Source of the DNA: Carboxylicivirga sp. | GTDB lineage: Bacteria > Bacteroidota > Bacteroidia > Bacteroidales > Marinilabiliaceae | Assembly: GCA_025210475.1 (NCBI GenBank) | Contig: JAOARW010000119.1 | Location: 1 to 56,965, forward strand | DNA: 56,965 nt | Direction of reading: 5' to 3' | Shown here: positions 33,341 to 42,678 of the stretch, piece after piece | How positions within the stretch are numbered: position 1 is the first letter of the stretch | How the letters are laid out: the number at the start of each line of letters is the position of its first letter | Made by a program: the position numbers and the translations under genes | The notes under the pieces: model-generated | The model's input: the letters and a program-made list of their open reading frames with translations, nothing else | Databases searched by the model: none | What the model was told of the DNA's origin: nothing

Positions 33341-34915
33341 TTACCTTTTGCTGGTTACTTCTTTAAATTTCTTCTGAAGCTCTTTACTTAGCTTACCGGT
33401 TTTAGCGTAGGTTCCGGGAACTTCTTTTAACCATTCGGGGCCAACTTGTTCGAAAGTGATTGGTTGATCCGTAATACCTTTGGCTACTAATGAAGGGATA
33501 TCCAGATCAATACCTTCGATATTGTAAAGCTTCTGGGCATAATTACCTGCATTGGCTTCAATCATTTTCTTCAGCTTTGGTAATTGATCGCCTTTTAGTT
33601 TTTTCTTTTCTTGCTTAAGGCCATTGGGTGCTTTGATGCCAAGTTTACCATTAAAACTGGTGTTGTTGCTCCACGAAATATTTCGGTCGGCTTTGTCGTG
33701 TTGGTGGAATATGGTATAGGCTTTAGTCGGATCGGCAGCAAATACATTATTACCTATAATTAAATCCCTTGGAGCTTCCAGTTTTATACCTTTCTTTTTG
33801 CAATAAGGTACACGACGCTCATGCAAAGCACTGAAGTTAATGGCATAACCATTGTTGCGGTCGAATACATTATTAATAATCTTCAGGTCAAAAGCCAGGG
33901 CGTGTTCATCGGTTACGGCACCACAGTTTAAGTACAAGGCAGCATTGCCGCGCGATTTAATGGTGGTTGGCAGACTAAAGTAGTTGTTGGCAATAATGTG
34001 GTTGCTACCCCAAACAAACATGCCGCCGTATTCGAAAAGATCATCGCTGCCAATAAAGAAATTGTTGATAGCTACCTGCTTGTCGCCATGGCGGAAATTC
34101 ATGGTTCCGCGACAGTTTTTGTAAGTATTGTTATAGTACACATTTTCCATGGATTTGCTGGTGATAATCTCCGGCTCCGAATCCTGACGCTCAAACAGGT
34201 TATGGTCGATCAGGCAACGGCCGTAATCGGTTCGCCAATAGCCAACACGGATGCCACCACCGGCATTGCCTGGTTTCTTAGGATTGGCAAAGTAGCAATG
34301 ATCAATGCGGTGGTACATGGGGATACCTTCCGTATTCTTCTTTTTATCATCACTGGTCACGTTGTTTAGGTTAATCACCTGATCGAAGGTTATTTTCTCT
34401 GTAAAGGAGCAGTAGTCAATGCGACAATATTGCGGCACCTGTTTATCTTTGGTTAAAGTGGTGGTGATGTAGGCTGAATTGGCCTGATCAAAAGCATGGA
34501 ACGCACATTGTGTAATGCGATTATAGCTGGCGTAGATGGCTACAAGCCCCGGTCCGTGCGATTTCCATTCTTTTGGATCGCGCTTGCCATCCTTAAAGTA
34601 AATACCGTCTAAAACGCAATGTGTTCCGCGTAGTTCTATTTTTACATCGCCGGTGAATAAGACTTTTCCGCGATTCTTTGCCCGAACAACAATTGGCTTA
34701 TTGGCTTGGCCTGATTGTTTAATAATTAATTTGATATCTGCATAATTGCCATCGGCTAAAAAGACGGTATCGCCTGGCATTACCTTTTTGATGGCACTTT
34801 GTAATTCAGAAACATTTTTGACGCTATGGTTTTTAGCATTGGTGTGATTAGAGCTCATTGCCAAAAGAACCATTAATAAGGTTGTAAATAAGGATGAAAA
34901 TCGTCTGTACATCAT
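33341..34915 (-). CDS. Polysaccharide lyase family 6 (alginate lyase / chondroitinase B type)
   Basis: A 524-residue exported parallel beta-helix lyase (signal peptide about 1-27). The active site of PL6 is well kept: Lys254 and Arg275 lie 21 residues apart (SKSMENVYYNN..NFRHG), and Glu247 and Glu249 in SEPEI are the calcium ligands 7 and 5 residues before the Lys, the spacing known for AlyGC and chondroitinase B. The N-terminal segment FLADGNYADIKLIIK is also typical. Alginate is the most frequent substrate, then dermatan/chondroitin. It stands alone, with no SusCD pair or other alginate enzymes nearby, so it is not part of an obvious utilisation locus. Confidence 0.88.
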   Translation of the reverse strand: MMYRRFSSLFTTLLMVLLAMSSNHTNAKNHSVKNVSELQSAIKKVMPGDTVFLADGNYADIKLIIKQSGQANKPIVVRAKNRGKVLFTGDVKIELRGTHCVLDGIYFKDGKRDPKEWKSHGPGLVAIYASYNRITQCAFHAFDQANSAYITTTLTKDKQVPQYCRIDYCSFTEKITFDQVINLNNVTSDDKKKNTEGIPMYHRIDHCYFANPKKPGNAGGGIRVGYWRTDYGRCLIDHNLFERQDSEPEIITSKSMENVYYNNTYKNCRGTMNFRHGDKQVAINNFFIGSDDLFEYGGMFVWGSNHIIANNYFSLPTTIKSRGNAALYLNCGAVTDEHALAFDLKIINNVFDRNNGYAINFSALHERRVPYCKKKGIKLEAPRDLIIGNNVFAADPTKAYTIFHQHDKADRNISWSNNTSFNGKLGIKAPNGLKQEKKKLKGDQLPKLKKMIEANAGNYAQKLYNIEGIDLDIPSLVAKGITDQPITFEQVGPEWLKEVPGTYAKTGKLSKELQKKFKEVTSKR

Positions 34916-34967
34916 AAAATCATTTGAATTTGTTAAGGGTGAATCTATTGAAGTCTGTCACCAAAAG

Positions 34968-34975
34968 CAAAAATA
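34968..34975 (-). promoter_or_regulatory. -7 promoter element for PL6 gene
   Basis: TATTTTTG on the minus strand, 53 nt upstream of the start codon. The rest of 34976-35129 shows no further structure. Confidence 0.5.
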
Positions 34976-35129
34976 GGCGAGTACTCCTGTTGGTACCGCC
35001 CAATATCGTACAAACTAAGAGTGTTATTGTACTCAACCGTTAAATCCATGTCTTGTTAAGTGAAATTACTTATTGGCTAAGCATTATTCTTATAATGCCT
35101 TAATTGTAGTTTTGCGGATGAACCTTTAA

Positions 35130-35169
35130 ACAGAAAAGGCCACTTCTAATGAAGCAGCCTTTTCTGTTT
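35130..35169 (-). terminator. Terminator of the C69 peptidase gene
   Basis: AACAGAAAAGG (35130-35140) pairs with CCTTTTCTGTT (35159-35169), with further pairing inside. A short T/A run follows on the minus strand. It probably also reads as a weak terminator on the plus strand. Confidence 0.75.
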
Positions 35170-35219
35170 TTACATGTATATCGTCTTACATCTTCTATCT
35201 TAAATCTTGCGTCTTTTAT

Positions 35220-36800
35220 TTAAAACTTCTCATCATACTTGGTCCACAGATCATCACCAATCTTCCAGGCTGTGTTCACCGCTCGATTTCCCCAGTTAAT
35301 GGTATAGCGAGTGAGGTGAGCAATGGTTTGCTTGGTTCCCATGCTCATGGCTGCCAACTCTGTTTCGCGTTGCTTGGCAAAAATCTCTTTCTGAAGTGGT
35401 AATAGCACCTTGTCCACATCGTGGCGGGCGTCGTTCCAACGCAAACCAGCGAGGGTACTCATGCGGTTAAATGCCCACCAGGCCGAATTACGGCTAAAGC
35501 CATTTCGTCCGGGAGCTTTATACGAAGCCGGCAGGTCGGTTACACTGCAGTAAATAGGAATGTAAACCGAAGTGGCAATGTTATCCTGAGCCATCCATAC
35601 TAATCCGCCAATTTCATCGGGCAACCAGTCGCGACTCTGGGTGATGGTGCCATACATGGTGTACCAGCGGGCTATGGTGCGTTCGCCCAGTTTACCCCAT
35701 CCACCGTGTATGTTGTGCAAATCGTATTTATCGTATGGCATAAATGGGTTGGCATAGGGGTGAGGAATGGTGTCGCCCTCTTCTGTGACCTTTTTCATAT
35801 GGCCCACCATATCGTAAGGAGTATGTTCGTAGTAATCTTTAAATACCTCAATCATCTTCTCCAGTGTTACCTTGGCATCCGGCTTAACGGAGAAGGGGTA
35901 ATCACAGGTATCCGGGTCAAGCTTTAACGAAGGTGCCATCATACTTAAAGCGCGCCATTCACGACGACGGGCTGCCATCGATTCGCGTCCTTCAGGTGCA
36001 TAGGCATAGGCAAAGCGGAAGGCTTCCTCTTCGGGATTCCACCAGGCGCTGTCCCTGGCCATTTCAAACAGGTTTTCCGAATACATAAAGTTGTTGGTAT
36101 CAGCTGTATCGACTTCCAATATACGCGCTGCATTTGCATTAACACTTACATGATCATCGGGCACACGCTGAGCCACCCATATGGCACCCACTTCGCCTTT
36201 GCCGGGACCAACAATCTCGAAATGCCAAACCTCTTTTTTGTCGGCAATGGTGAGGCACTCGCCCCAATCGCGATAGCCGTACTCTTTGGTCAACTCACCT
36301 GCCATTTTAATGGCCTGGCGAGCAGTTGTGCAACGTTCCAACATCAGCTGAATCAAGCGTTGACAATCAATCAAGCCTTTTTCCGACACCAGTGATTCGC
36401 GTCCGCCAAAGGTCGATTCGCCAATGGCCAGTTGCTTGGTATTCATGCAAGGATAGGCTGAGTTAATGAAGCCGTATGTATTTCTAACCTGTGGTATTTC
36501 ACCCACTGGCGTGTGTTTGTAGGCCGGCATCTTGCGCGAATCATCTTTTTCGCGCGAGTACATGGTTACCTTATCTCGTCGGCCATGTTTGCGGGGCGGT
36601 ACAATGTTCATCCACGAACGGGTACGGTGACTGTCGTCGGTGTGTGAGGTCATCACCGAGCCGTCGAAGCTCGCCTGTTTACCTACTGTAATGGTTGTAC
36701 ATCCTTCGGGAACGCCGCCTTCCCAATCGGCTTTTATCTGAGCGCTTAGCCATTGCGATGTTCCAATTATCCCTAGTGCGAGTGCAATTTTGAATTTCAT
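35220..36800 (-). CDS. Secreted C69-family dipeptidase
   Basis: A 526-residue exported peptidase of the C69/U34 dipeptidase family (Ntn-hydrolase fold). After the signal peptide (about 1-20) and a short propeptide comes EGCTTITVGKQASFDGSVM, in which Cys34 is the catalytic residue freed by autoprocessing. NTYGFINSAYP, LAIGESTFGG and DWGECLTIADKKEVWHFEIVG complete the family pattern. Length is normal for the larger Bacteroidota forms. These enzymes release dipeptides from short peptides in the periplasm or outside. It is monocistronic, with a promoter at 36827-36834 and its own terminator. Confidence 0.9.
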   Translation of the reverse strand: MKFKIALALGIIGTSQWLSAQIKADWEGGVPEGCTTITVGKQASFDGSVMTSHTDDSHRTRSWMNIVPPRKHGRRDKVTMYSREKDDSRKMPAYKHTPVGEIPQVRNTYGFINSAYPCMNTKQLAIGESTFGGRESLVSEKGLIDCQRLIQLMLERCTTARQAIKMAGELTKEYGYRDWGECLTIADKKEVWHFEIVGPGKGEVGAIWVAQRVPDDHVSVNANAARILEVDTADTNNFMYSENLFEMARDSAWWNPEEEAFRFAYAYAPEGRESMAARRREWRALSMMAPSLKLDPDTCDYPFSVKPDAKVTLEKMIEVFKDYYEHTPYDMVGHMKKVTEEGDTIPHPYANPFMPYDKYDLHNIHGGWGKLGERTIARWYTMYGTITQSRDWLPDEIGGLVWMAQDNIATSVYIPIYCSVTDLPASYKAPGRNGFSRNSAWWAFNRMSTLAGLRWNDARHDVDKVLLPLQKEIFAKQRETELAAMSMGTKQTIAHLTRYTINWGNRAVNTAWKIGDDLWTKYDEKF

Positions 36801-36826
36801 TGGTCAAATCTGTTTTCGAATTGCTA

Positions 36827-36834
36827 CAAAAATA
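36827..36834 (-). promoter_or_regulatory. -7 promoter element for C69 peptidase
   Basis: TATTTTTG on the minus strand, 27 nt upstream of the start. Confidence 0.5.
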
Positions 36835-36983
36835 AAAAAATGTATGGGCAGGCACGCTGAATTTTTAAACTAAAAATAAAAAGCATGATTAGCTTGTGAT
36901 CTCAGGTAATTTAATATTGATAAGTTATGAGGCGAATTGTAAATAATATAATGGAATTATTATATGATTTTTTTGAAAAAATA

Positions 36984-36991
36984 TACTTTTG
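36984..36991 (+). promoter_or_regulatory. -7 promoter element, long leader to zinc-ribbon gene
   Basis: TACTTTTG on the plus strand, 195 nt before the next start codon at 37187. If used, it would give an unusually long 5' leader (about 37000-37186), which is AT-rich and without an obvious reading frame or recognised riboswitch. Confidence 0.4.
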
Positions 36992-37186
36992 TCGCCCTTA
37001 ATTTTTAGCTGTTCGGAATAATGTTATTTGTTCAATTAATCATAATTTTATGAATTATATCTATTGTATTTTAAATTGCGCTTTACAGCAACTTAAAAAA
37101 CGACAATTGTAAATTCCGATACATAATCAAAAAGGCTATAACGTGAAAGGCCTATAGAATCAATAAACGAAGTAATACAATTTAAT

Positions 37187-37954
37187 ATGATGAATATACT
37201 TAACTGTCCGCAATGTGGAACTGCTAATCAAGCGGGTACTGAATTTTGCATGCAGTGTCAGTTCTCATTAGATAAAGAGTACCTGACCGAGCCGGTTTGT
37301 CCTCAATGTTTATCGCTTTATCCGGCCGGATTCAACTATTGCGAAAAAGATGGTCAGCAATTGATTGATAAAGATAACTTGACCTTCCAGTGTGTAATAT
37401 GTCAGAAAGCCTATGCTAGTGATGTAAAGTTTTGTACCGACGATGGAGGCAAGGTAATGGCTTATGGGCAAGCAGCTAGTGGTATTATCAAAGAACTGAA
37501 CCCGATTACTACGCATGTGTCAGTACCTATTGGTCAGCGTTTTGTAGCCTCTTTTTTAGATGGTTTAATTGCCATGGGTTTAATGTTGCCTTCTGTTGCC
37601 TGCATGTTTGTTGGGTTTCATGCTATTGAGGATCGTGACTATGAACTAGGTTTGGTACTATGGATAATAGCGGCACTGCTTTATTTATTGCCTTTATGGT
37701 ATAGTCTGTTTAAAGATGGTTTTGGGCAAGGCCAAAGCTGGGGTAAAAAAGCCGTTAATCTCCAGGTTATTCAGGAAGAAACCAATGAAACATGTTCTTA
37801 CAAGAAATCATTTGTTCGAAATGGCGTGATGGCTCTGTTGAACTTTGTGCCAATGGTAGGTACATTCATTGAACCTATTGTGTTGTTGACCGCTAAAGAT
37901 GGGAAACGACTTGGAGATAAAGCAGCCAAAACAATCGTAATTGAAGTCAAGTAA
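37187..37954 (+). CDS. Zinc-ribbon RDD-family membrane protein
   Basis: A 255-residue protein with three successive zinc ribbons at the N-terminus: CPQC..CMQC (7-24), CPQC..YCEKDG (38-56) and CVIC..FCTDDG (69-88). An RDD domain follows (about 113-250): RFVASFLDGLIAMGLMLP with the Arg-Asp pair, two to three more helices, GQSWGKKAVNLQVI and a C-terminal DGKRLGDKAAKTIVI. RDD proteins are small integral membrane proteins of uncertain transport or assembly role. The ribbons probably face the cytosol. The next gene, 12 nt on, also has a zinc ribbon, so the two may act together. Confidence 0.8.
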   Translation: MMNILNCPQCGTANQAGTEFCMQCQFSLDKEYLTEPVCPQCLSLYPAGFNYCEKDGQQLIDKDNLTFQCVICQKAYASDVKFCTDDGGKVMAYGQAASGIIKELNPITTHVSVPIGQRFVASFLDGLIAMGLMLPSVACMFVGFHAIEDRDYELGLVLWIIAALLYLLPLWYSLFKDGFGQGQSWGKKAVNLQVIQEETNETCSYKKSFVRNGVMALLNFVPMVGTFIEPIVLLTAKDGKRLGDKAAKTIVIEVK

Positions 37955-37966
37955 AAAATAAGAATA

Positions 37967-38335
37967 ATGAAGTGTACAAGATGTCATGCTGAAAATAATG
38001 AGCAAGCCCGATATTGTAAAAACTGTGGGCACTCATTGAGCAAGAATGAGGCTATAGAATCTGATACAACAAAAGTTGATAAATTACTTATTGGCTTTAT
38101 AGCTGTTGTTTTTGGAATTGCAATGTTTAGTTTTTTACACAGGCTAATTTATGATATGTGGTTCGAATCACCGCTTAAATATTTGCAAATTGGCATGTGG
38201 ATGATCAAGGAGATAAGTTTAGTCATGCTGCCTTTTGCTATAAAGAATAAAAAACAGAGAATCATTGGTTTTGTTCTGACTATGGTTTATGCCATATTTA
38301 ATATGTCTCAACTATTAGAGTGGTTTAATGTTTAA
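37967..38335 (+). CDS. Small zinc-ribbon membrane protein
   Basis: A 122-residue protein with one N-terminal zinc ribbon, CTRC..YCKNCG (3-21), a charged linker and about three hydrophobic helices (LLIGFIAVVFGIAMFSFLH, MWMIKEISLVMLPFAI, IGFVLTMVYAIFNMSQ). No named family beyond the ribbon. It follows the RDD gene by 12 nt and ends before a very strong hairpin terminator, so the pair is a short operon. The function is unknown. Confidence 0.7.
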   Translation: MKCTRCHAENNEQARYCKNCGHSLSKNEAIESDTTKVDKLLIGFIAVVFGIAMFSFLHRLIYDMWFESPLKYLQIGMWMIKEISLVMLPFAIKNKKQRIIGFVLTMVYAIFNMSQLLEWFNV

Positions 38336-38368
38336 TCCCGTATTCTAACATTTCAAATAAAAAGGGTC

Positions 38369-38416
38369 AGGTGATTGCAATAAAGAAAACTCCTAGTTTT
38401 TTTATTGTAATCACCT
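38369..38416 (+). terminator. Very long terminator-like hairpin
   Basis: An almost perfect 22-bp stem with a 3-nt CCT loop (left arm 38369-38391, right arm 38395-38416), with one bulge and two wobbles. The T run lies in the right arm, not after it. Confidence 0.7.
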
Positions 38417-38676
38417 AGCTGGCTATGTAACTGTGCGTGCTGCACGCGTTCAATATTAATAGTAGAGTTGTCTGTTCAATCAAGTCAACCTTACAATAAC
38501 GAGTACCCCTAATAAATACCCCATCGCCTAAAGACACTTCCCTTAGATGAAGAGAGGGGCATCAGCCATTAGCCCCTCCGTTTACGGGCAAGCATTGGAT
38601 AGAAATCCGAAGGGAGAGAGGGATATACCCACAAACTGATACTTGACTTGGCATTGGTGTTTAAAAATTGACAAGA
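38417..38676. other. Gene-free stretch with degenerate C/G-block repeat
   Basis: GCGTG-CTG-CACGC is at about 38437. Further on (about 38500-38640) are scrambled pieces such as CTTCCCTTAGATGAAGAGAGG and AGCCCCTCCGTTTACGGGC, which look like a worn member of the CT/GA-palindrome repeats seen at 42679-43642. No gene. Confidence 0.45.
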
Positions 38677-41600
38677 ATGATATTAGAAGAATTTGAAACA
38701 AAATATTTAATAAACTATACGCCAGGTGATATTGATTCCATTCGGGCGGCCTTACAAGAATATGCTCGCCTAGTAAATAGTGGCGAAGCTTTTGAAGACG
38801 ATTATATCGTTGCACATTTTGAATGTACCCAGGAAAAGGTGTATGCTTCTGATTTTGAAGGCAAGGCAGGAGTCAACACTTTTATAAATGAGATTTCGGA
38901 TAGTTACAAAGAAGATAAAGAGGAAAATACTAATCTAAAGGAAATTCTTTTTACCGAAACACTCTTTTTTATGCATGCCCTTCAACATGATGATTTGCAT
39001 GATGAGATTAAGATTGCTTGTGAAGCAATTGTGAATTATGCTCGTAAGTGCAATGATTCTAGTGAGATGTGGATCAGCAATGAAACCTGTTTTGGATTGG
39101 AGCCTTTGCAGCTTTTTGCTTGTGCTTATCCTGAGCATGGTGTGCTTTTGGCTAGTTTTATGGTGCCCAACTGGGACGATGAACATATGGGGTATGCAAT
39201 TTGGGGATATGCCGCTTGGGTAATGACTCAAGGATTGAACGAGCATACCATCAAATCGTTCTGCTATTGCGAAAATATTCGTGCCCGTATGATGGCATTA
39301 GGTTACGACGATTGGGATGGTCCTTCTGAGAATATGGAGGTGAGAGATTATTTCCCGCTTTTAAAACATTTGAGAGCATCGAAAGAGAACCAAGATCAGT
39401 TTAAAGAATTCTTCAAGGAAAGATTAGGTTCCCTTCCTTTATTGGATGGATATGATAGTTTTGACGCAGAACTTACTGTCGAAACTTATATTTTCCAAAT
39501 GGGATTCGAGATGATGGTCAGTCTAAACCCGGTTGATTATTGGGAGGATGACTTTGATATTGACGACTACCTGAGCGAAATTTGGCTTGAAGATGTTGCC
39601 CAGGTGGAGCTAAACGAATGGGCTGATGAGTTAATTCCTTTTGCCAGTTTTGCTGAAGATATTAACGAAAGTGAAGATGATGTTATAGAAGTAGAAAGCG
39701 AAGTCCACATTGTAAAAGTTTGGGATGATTTCTTTTCTGAGAATTTTGAAAAGGGAAGAGAGATTTGGAAATACATTGCCAATAATGAACATCCGGAAGT
39801 ATTAGATCAAATAAAGGAAGCCTCGCTTTTTAATATCATCAGCGAAAACTGTAAACCTTTAAAGAAAATTTTGAAAGATGAATTGATCTTTGCAGAAGAT
39901 GAATTCCGAACCATGCTTGAGGATGTGACTCATACTTTGTTTAAGGCCTGGAAAGAGGAAAAGGTGTGTGAGGAATTTCATTACGAACGTTTATTACGAT
40001 TTACCGATGTGATGTATCGTTTCCTTGGAGCTAAGAAATTTCCGACTCGGTACAAGAAAATAATAAGCGATGGTTTTAGACGTACTTCAAAACTTGAGCT
40101 TACAAAACGTTATCCCTTACCCTGGAAAGAAGAATTGCTTGACAGTCTTCAGCAATTGAGTCAGTATAAATCTGCGGTAAGCAAAAGTAAATTAGAGCGA
40201 ATTGCACAGTTGGTACAAGAGCACGGTGAAGCAGCTGAAGCGTTACTTGCTGAAGAAATGTGGGATCAGCAGAAAGCCAGAGAAAATTTTGGTAAAGATA
40301 AAATGAGGTCTACCAACCCTTTTGTTGCTCCTGAAGATGCCCTTTGTGTTTCCATGTATTTGTACCTCGACAATTTAGCTAAAGGCGTATTCAACTCTGT
40401 TAATGATAAGGCAATGGAGTTTATCGATACCATTGCTCTGGATTGTTTGATTTACAACTTACATGAAGGATTTCAGGTTATTGGTGAAGACTATGTCGAA
40501 AGATTGGAAACAAAGGACAAACTCCATGATCACGAAATAGAATATTGCCACAAATACTATGAGTGGATAAGCTTCCGCGATTATATCAGAACAGGAGCCT
40601 TTAGCCCAATCAAACATTTTGATGTACAACCAGCCAATACTGAGTTTGCTGCGAAAAATTTACCTGTAGGCCAGTTTGAGATATCAGACACGCAAGATGA
40701 TTATAATATCATAGCCGAAAGAAAAGGGGCAATGATGAGTCTGTTGGTTTTTGCCGAAATTGCCAAAGCTTGTGCTGTACACAAAAACAAGCAAGCCTTT
40801 GAGCGAGTAGAACAGTTCTTTTACAGCATTGCACCCTTAAAAATGGCACTTGTACCATTCAATTACCATTTAGAAAATGGTGAACTTGAATATTATGAGG
40901 ACTTAGAACGGATTGCAGGAAAATTATTGGTCAATAGGGCTCCGCAAATTGCATATTGGTCGCTCAGACTTTACCACCTGACTATAAATCCAGAGCTCAA
41001 CGAATCGGAATTTAGGGATATGATGTATCAGATTCTGGATAATGTGGGTAGCCCGGATTTATTACAGGCCTATAAAAACATGACCTATCGTATGCAATTG
41101 AAGGCATTGAAAAATGCTAAGAGATTGAATCACTACGAAGAATATAAGGAGCAAACCATGGATATGTTTATTGAGAAACTTCGTCGCTACATGCTGGGGA
41201 GTTATGTCATTTGTCAAGCTCCTGAATATATTTACAACAGGCTGAAACACGAGAAAATATATACCAAATATATTAGATGGGAAGAAGCGGCTAAAAATCC
41301 TGAGTTAATGGATTTGCTTTACAATATTGATTCGGGCATTCAGGTAAAATGTACACCCAAAGAATCAAAAGAATTGGTGTATAATAAAGAAGGCTGGGGC
41401 TATCTTGTATTTGAGAAAAAAGGTGAAGAGCCTGGTATATTGTATGGTCACAAACTATTGGCACATATAAAAAATGGTTTTGCAAAAGATGACTACTACG
41501 GTACACAAACACATTTGATTCTAGTTGATGAAAATTGTCCGAAAGAGTTCGTAAAAGAATTGGAAGTCTATGATAATATGGATTTCCGCCCACATGTGTA

Positions 41601-42105
41601 CGACTTGGTAGTGAAATACCTGCATGGTGAGATGGCATTTGAAGAGATTGAGAACGTTGTACGACACAGTACATCTATAAGTGTGACAGCAAGCAATTAT
41701 AATGATTTTGATTTTTACGCTATTGCAGACTTGTTTTCAGGCGTGGATAAAACCAGAATGCTAAAAGTACTGTCCTTAATTTCGATGGAGTTATTGGAGC
41801 AAGTTTCAGGATCGGAGCCAAGGAGTTATTACAAAACCTTGCTCGAAGCTGAAATTGACAGCGATGCAATCCTTAATTATTTGTACAAAGAAGAAGCTGA
41901 TTTATTATTAGCAGACTTTGCTCAAAAGCGTGATATCTCTGAAAGCATCATCAAACTGAAAATTGCTGATCAGATTCCATTGTTCACCCTGGTGGCAAAT
42001 TATCCACAGTATCACAGTTTTATTTTTGATCGTCGTAAAACGCGTTCGCCAAAACTGAAGCAACATTTAGCTGGGTTGATTGAGAAACATAATATTACTG
42101 AGTAA
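38677..42105 (+). CDS. Large cytosolic acidic protein, unknown family
   Basis: A 1142-residue protein that I do not recognise. It is soluble by appearance (no signal peptide, no membrane helix), strongly acidic, rich in Asp, Glu and Tyr, and predicted largely helical. Noticeable pieces: FFMHALQHDDLHDEIKIACEA (about 90-110), HMGYAIWGYAAWVMTQGLNE (about 170-190), the acidic linker EDINESEDDVIEVESE (about 325-340), a Trp/Tyr-rich DIDDYLSEIWLEDV (about 300), and KLKQHLAGLIEKHNITE at the end. No Walker, nuclease, kinase or zinc motif is visible. I use ATG 38677; a TTG at 38668 is also in frame. It is a single large gene followed by a repeat field. Confidence 0.7.
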   Translation: MILEEFETKYLINYTPGDIDSIRAALQEYARLVNSGEAFEDDYIVAHFECTQEKVYASDFEGKAGVNTFINEISDSYKEDKEENTNLKEILFTETLFFMHALQHDDLHDEIKIACEAIVNYARKCNDSSEMWISNETCFGLEPLQLFACAYPEHGVLLASFMVPNWDDEHMGYAIWGYAAWVMTQGLNEHTIKSFCYCENIRARMMALGYDDWDGPSENMEVRDYFPLLKHLRASKENQDQFKEFFKERLGSLPLLDGYDSFDAELTVETYIFQMGFEMMVSLNPVDYWEDDFDIDDYLSEIWLEDVAQVELNEWADELIPFASFAEDINESEDDVIEVESEVHIVKVWDDFFSENFEKGREIWKYIANNEHPEVLDQIKEASLFNIISENCKPLKKILKDELIFAEDEFRTMLEDVTHTLFKAWKEEKVCEEFHYERLLRFTDVMYRFLGAKKFPTRYKKIISDGFRRTSKLELTKRYPLPWKEELLDSLQQLSQYKSAVSKSKLERIAQLVQEHGEAAEALLAEEMWDQQKARENFGKDKMRSTNPFVAPEDALCVSMYLYLDNLAKGVFNSVNDKAMEFIDTIALDCLIYNLHEGFQVIGEDYVERLETKDKLHDHEIEYCHKYYEWISFRDYIRTGAFSPIKHFDVQPANTEFAAKNLPVGQFEISDTQDDYNIIAERKGAMMSLLVFAEIAKACAVHKNKQAFERVEQFFYSIAPLKMALVPFNYHLENGELEYYEDLERIAGKLLVNRAPQIAYWSLRLYHLTINPELNESEFRDMMYQILDNVGSPDLLQAYKNMTYRMQLKALKNAKRLNHYEEYKEQTMDMFIEKLRRYMLGSYVICQAPEYIYNRLKHEKIYTKYIRWEEAAKNPELMDLLYNIDSGIQVKCTPKESKELVYNKEGWGYLVFEKKGEEPGILYGHKLLAHIKNGFAKDDYYGTQTHLILVDENCPKEFVKELEVYDNMDFRPHVYDLVVKYLHGEMAFEEIENVVRHSTSISVTASNYNDFDFYAIADLFSGVDKTRMLKVLSLISMELLEQVSGSEPRSYYKTLLEAEIDSDAILNYLYKEEADLLLADFAQKRDISESIIKLKIADQIPLFTLVANYPQYHSFIFDRRKTRSPKLKQHLAGLIEKHNITE

Positions 42106-42239
42106 AATAATAGTGGATGTGTTTGGCTGTCCAATTTGTTTTGGTTCAGTCAAACACATTCAGAGAGAAAGTAATTTGTGTTTCCAACTGGTTAGAAGGC
42201 AGTATCTATGATTGTGGAGTGCATTTTGCTGATGGAATA

Positions 42240-42677
42240 TTACCTCGTGCAACTTATCAATTCGAATAAATTCATCTGCCTTTCCTTCCTGCAGGTTGTT
42301 TAGTCGCCTCATTGTTTATGAGTTCCTTTTCTGCAAGTAGTAAAGTTCATGTTCACTTGCGTTTAACCTTCCTGCAACTTGTCGAGGCGAAAAATTCAAT
42401 CTGTCAGACCACCCTGCAGCTTGTAATGATGGAAAATTGCTTCTTCATGTCTTCTTTGCAAGTGGTGAAGCTGCCTGATCACTTCTGCTCTTACTTCCTG
42501 CAGCTTGTAAAGTTGTTTGAGTGGTTTTGAAATTCCTTCTCGCAAGTGGTAAAGCCGAAAAACAGATCCTGATTTTCTTCTCGCAGCTTGATGAGAAGCT
42601 TGTGCGCTTGCGTAAATCCTTCCTGCAAGTGATGGAGCAGGTAAATAAATGATAATTTTCTTCTGGCAGGTAGTAGA
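42240..42677. repeat. Imperfect tandem array, 41-42 bp period, about 11 units
   Basis: The short core (T/C)GCA(A/G)SYNGT recurs with its GCA at 42249, 42291, 42333, 42374, 42416, 42458, 42500, 42542, 42583, 42625 and 42666, i.e. spacings of 42,42,41,42,42,42,42,41,42,41. Only about 15 bp around the core (TTCCTGCAASTTGTAAAG-like) are conserved. The rest of each unit differs. From 42416 to 42625 the units alternate GCAGCTTG and GCAAGTGG, giving a higher period of about 84 bp. Both strands have short open frames with a 14-residue period (LQLV on plus, HLQ/YKLQ on minus), but 41-bp steps break the frame, so I regard it as non-coding. Confidence 0.8.
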
Positions 42678-42678
42678 T

